Assembly: GCA_002254415.1 (NCBI GenBank)
Contig: NJDR01000041.1
Coordinates: forward strand, 1 to 8,110
Reading direction: 5' to 3'
Source of the DNA: Candidatus Aenigmarchaeota archaeon ex4484_52
GTDB lineage: Archaea > EX4484-52
Length of the DNA stretch: 8,110 nucleotides
The notes below the pieces were generated by a model, which searched no databases, was not told where the DNA came from, and saw only the letters and a program-made list of their open reading frames with translations. Below, piece by piece: positions 6,282 to 8,110 of the stretch (position 1 is the first letter of the stretch; each line of letters opens with the position of its first letter). The position numbers and the translations under genes are program-made.

Positions 6282-7571
6282 TTATATTTTTTTCTCAACA
6301 ATAATTCTTATTAATGCTTCTGTGCCAGATGCCCTAATCAGGCAAACTGATTTATTGAATCTAAATTTAATGCCGCACAAATCATTTATTACTTCAAAAT
6401 TTTTTTTGATTCTTATTTTTATTTTATTAATTGCTTTTTGTTTTTCTTCATTATTTGGATATTTTAATATTTTTGTTTCAACACGATATTTTGGCAGATT
6501 ATTTATTTTTTCTGGAATCTGGCTTGCAATTGAGCAAAGCAACAAGCAGGCAAAAATTCCAGAATTATACCAGCAAAATTCTGGAAAAGCATAATGCCCA
6601 TTTGGCTCTCCTAAAAAATCTGCATTTAATTTAATTGCTTTTTGTGAGACAAAAATATCTCCTATTCTTGAATAAATAATTTTTCTATTTTTATTGCCCA
6701 TATAATCCTGCAACATTGAAGAAGTGTCAATAGATGCAATAATTTTTTTTGCATCAAGTAGCTCAGCAAGCAGGCAAAAAATTTCATTTCCATTTACATA
6801 TTTTGAATTTTTATCAAAAGCAAAAACCCTGTCTGCATCTGGATCAACACCAATACCAATATCTGCCTTTGTTTTCTTAATTAAATCAGATACATATTGT
6901 CTGTTTTCTTTTGTTGGCTCTGGCTCAATATTTTCTTGTGCCTCTAAATTGCAATTGATTTTTACAATATTGCATTTTAATTTTTTAAGCAAATTTATCA
7001 AATGCAAAGAAGCACAAGAATTGCAGCAATCTACAACAATTTTTAAATCATTAAAATTATTAATATTTGTGTATTTTTGCAGAGACGAATATACTTTTTC
7101 TTCATATATTTTATTAAAGTCATTTGTTTTTTTTATTAATATTCCTTTATCTACATCCTTTGAAAAATTGTTTTGGCAAAAAATATTTTTTATTTTTGCA
7201 AGATCCTGATTTGAAAAACCATTTTCCTGTTTGTAAATAAATTTAAAGCCATTGTGGTCAAAAGAATTGTGGGATGCAGTAATCATAATTGAAAATGAGG
7301 CATTGTAATAATTTCCTGCAAGTGCAACCTTGTCTGTTGTCGAAATACCAATATCAATTATATTAACACCTGATGAAATTATTCCATTAATTAAATTTGT
7401 CTTTATTTGAGGAGAACTTTTTCTTGTATCGAATCCAACAACAATATTCTTATTTTTAAAATTTTGTCTGCAAAAAGTTGCTGATGCTTTTCCTAATTTA
7501 AAAGCAAATGAGTTATCTATTTCATTTGGATAATTGCCCCTGATGTCATATCTGTTAAATACATTATGCAT
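6282..7571 (-). CDS. Phosphohexomutase (phosphomannomutase/phosphoglucomutase family)
   Basis: Enzymes of this family move phosphate between the 6- and 1-positions of a hexose, feeding nucleotide-sugar and glycan synthesis. The 429 residues cover all four domains. Visible motifs are the N-terminal FNRYDIRG (5-12); VGFDTRKSS (45-53); the phosphoserine loop ITASHN (97-102) with Ser100, followed by Ser where Pro is usual; the metal site GVDPDADRVF (241-250), a variant of DGDADR; the sugar-binding loop GEPNGH (321-326), where many relatives have GEMSGH; and the phosphate-binding RASGTEALIRI (413-423). The GEP start of the sugar loop also recalls archaeal phosphoglucosamine mutases, so mannose, glucose or glucosamine phosphate all remain possible. 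The gene is convergent with the HD pseudogene and divergent from the secreted-protein gene. A hairpin-forming repeat sits just upstream of its ATG. Confidence 0.9.
   Translation of the reverse strand: MHNVFNRYDIRGNYPNEIDNSFAFKLGKASATFCRQNFKNKNIVVGFDTRKSSPQIKTNLINGIISSGVNIIDIGISTTDKVALAGNYYNASFSIMITASHNSFDHNGFKFIYKQENGFSNQDLAKIKNIFCQNNFSKDVDKGILIKKTNDFNKIYEEKVYSSLQKYTNINNFNDLKIVVDCCNSCASLHLINLLKKLKCNIVKINCNLEAQENIEPEPTKENRQYVSDLIKKTKADIGIGVDPDADRVFAFDKNSKYVNGNEIFCLLAELLDAKKIIASIDTSSMLQDYMGNKNRKIIYSRIGDIFVSQKAIKLNADFLGEPNGHYAFPEFCWYNSGIFACLLLCSIASQIPEKINNLPKYRVETKILKYPNNEEKQKAINKIKIRIKKNFEVINDLCGIKFRFNKSVCLIRASGTEALIRIIVEKKI
6287..6293 (+). terminator. Candidate T7 terminator for the fae-hps operon
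   Basis: Seven Ts on the plus strand lie just past the end of the broken HD gene, inside the last codons of the convergent phosphohexomutase gene. Oligo-T stretches serve as terminators in archaea, and the tail-to-tail position suits one. Such runs are frequent in this AT-rich sequence, so support is weak. Confidence 0.25.
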
Positions 7572-7581
7572 TTTATTAAAA

Positions 7582-7600
7582 TTTTGCTATTTTAGCAAAA
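7582..7600. promoter_or_regulatory. Perfect inverted repeat ahead of the phosphohexomutase gene
   Basis: TTTTGCTA (7582-7589) and TAGCAAAA (7593-7600) are exact inverted copies around a 3-nt TTT loop. The element begins 11 nt upstream of the phosphohexomutase start codon. A TATA-like ATAATATA on the minus strand around 7621-7629 would put the transcription start near 7598, at the edge of this repeat, where an operator could block initiation or a hairpin could lie at the very 5' end of the message. The symmetry is seen; the role is inferred. Confidence 0.45.
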
Positions 7601-7650
7601 GTCAAACTAAAAAAATTATTACTATATTATTTGCAATTTATCGCAATCTT

Positions 7651-7658
7651 TTTATAAT
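7651..7658 (+). promoter_or_regulatory. TATA-like box for the secreted-protein gene
   Basis: TTTATAAT within an AT-rich stretch is centred about 29 nt before the ATG at 7684. Archaeal TATA boxes lie about 26 nt from the transcription start, so the message would begin only a few nucleotides before this ATG. No Shine-Dalgarno site is visible. The spacing supports 7684 rather than an earlier in-frame ATG at 7534. Confidence 0.4.
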
Positions 7659-7683
7659 TTTCTATTACTTATTAGTTAAAATT

Positions 7684-7980
7684 ATGAATTCAAAAATAAA
7701 ATATTTAGCAGTAAGCATATTTTTTATTTTTATGCTTGCACAAATTGGATGGTGTAATTTAATAACAGGCGATACAATAATAAGGCCCTTTGAAATTCTA
7801 ACACAAAAGCTATTTTTAGATGAAGGAATAAAAAGTGATTCTTTAAATATAACAGGCAATTCACATATTCATAATTTAAGTATATTTGGCCAATTATTGC
7901 CTAATGGAGAAAATTGCCAAAATGATCGAATATTGAAAAAAATAGGAAATGTCTGGGTTTGTGCAGAAGATGAAATTTAA
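7684..7980 (+). CDS. Secreted or surface protein, N-terminal part, frame broken
   Basis: From the ATG at 7684 the frame encodes 98 residues before TAA. The first 25 or so form a signal peptide or membrane anchor: basic MNSKIK, then a hydrophobic run to about WC. The rest includes TGNSHIHNLSIFGQLLPNG (56-74) and a C...ILKK.GNVWVC segment (77-92). This resembles the short Cys-to-Trp-x-Cys units seen in tail-fibre-like and surface proteins of uncultured small-genome microbes. No enzyme motif is present. An earlier in-frame ATG at 7534 lies within the start of the divergent phosphohexomutase gene, would put the signal peptide in the middle of the protein, and lies upstream of the TATA-like box, so 7684 is preferred. 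Coding continues in another frame after about 7975, described next. Precise function is unknown. Confidence 0.6.
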   Translation: MNSKIKYLAVSIFFIFMLAQIGWCNLITGDTIIRPFEILTQKLFLDEGIKSDSLNITGNSHIHNLSIFGQLLPNGENCQNDRILKKIGNVWVCAEDEI

Positions 7981-8110
7981 GCATTATTAATGGACATATT
8001 TGTTTAAATGGAGAGTGTATTGATAATTTGACACAGGATATTATTAATATTTTAAATAATTATACTGAAATTATAAATATTAACAATACAAATATTTCTT
8101 ATGCAAATAT
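7980..8110 (+). pseudogene. Continuation of the secreted-protein gene in a shifted frame, cut by the window edge
   Basis: Reading from AGC at 7980, 43 codons are open to the window end, with no stop. The product starts SIINGHICLNGECID and continues with an Asn/Ile-rich stretch. The CLNGEC pair and the extracellular style of the sequence match the protein just upstream. One extra A in the AAA at 7973-7975 would merge both parts into one frame reading Glu-Asn-Leu-Ser across the join. It is therefore either a disrupted gene or a one-base sequencing error. The end of the gene lies outside the window. Confidence 0.55.

Noticed and set aside
5542..6304. Alternative genetic code (stop codon reassignment) to explain the HD gene
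   Set aside because: TAA, TGA and TAG all interrupt it, true frame changes are also needed, and neighbouring genes end normally.
6724..7209. 161-codon plus-strand reading frame
   Set aside because: It lies wholly inside the phosphohexomutase gene on the other strand, whose motifs are clear, and has low-complexity Ser/Phe content typical of an antisense reading.
7534..7683. Upstream ATG at 7534 as start of the secreted protein
   Set aside because: It would overlap the divergent phosphohexomutase start, place the signal peptide internally, and lie ahead of the TATA-like box.
7972..7980. AAATTTA as a programmed -1 frameshift site in the secreted-protein gene
   Set aside because: The heptamer has the right letters (A AAT TTA), but its codons lie in the downstream frame, not in the upstream reading frame (GAA ATT TAA), so the ordinary slippage mechanism does not apply.

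Overview
The window is strongly AT-rich and looks like a fragment of a small archaeal genome, most likely a DPANN-type archaeon. That placement is an inference. It rests on a class I (archaeal-type) lysyl-tRNA synthetase, a fused Fae-Hps enzyme typical of archaea, TATA-like boxes about 25-35 nt upstream of several start codons, and few convincing Shine-Dalgarno sites. No rRNA, tRNA, CRISPR array or transposase was found.

Layout. Positions 1-103 are non-coding and hold an 18-bp perfect palindrome and a smaller inverted repeat. From 3183 down to 104 on the minus strand is a lysine cluster: one long gene joining DapB (4-hydroxy-tetrahydrodipicolinate reductase) to class I lysyl-tRNA synthetase, followed 23 nt later by dapA. 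Divergent from it, on the plus strand at 3241-5549, are fae-hps and a class I fructose-bisphosphate aldolase. A badly broken HD-domain phosphohydrolase gene (about 5542-6280) begins at an ATG overlapping the aldolase's last codons. A convergent phosphohexomutase lies at 6282-7571 on the minus strand. Divergent from that, at the right edge, is the start of a secreted protein (7684 onward) whose reading frame breaks at about 7975.

How the genes may work together. DapA and DapB carry out the first two committed steps of diaminopimelate/lysine synthesis, and LysRS attaches lysine to tRNA-Lys, so the left block joins making and using lysine. Fae-Hps and the aldolase fit sugar-phosphate metabolism: aldolase makes fructose-1,6-bisphosphate by gluconeogenesis, and Hps interconverts hexulose-6-phosphate with ribulose-5-phosphate plus formaldehyde, the usual archaeal route to pentoses. 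The phosphohexomutase feeds sugar-1-phosphates to glycan or nucleotide-sugar synthesis, perhaps for the cell surface.

Most notable point. The DapB-LysRS joint has no linker. It removes the normal DapB tail and roughly the first 30 residues of LysRS, and it falls on a Gly-Leu pair that both families carry at that place. This could be a real fusion enzyme, a microhomology deletion, or an assembly collapse. Frame breaks in two other genes make sequence quality a live question.
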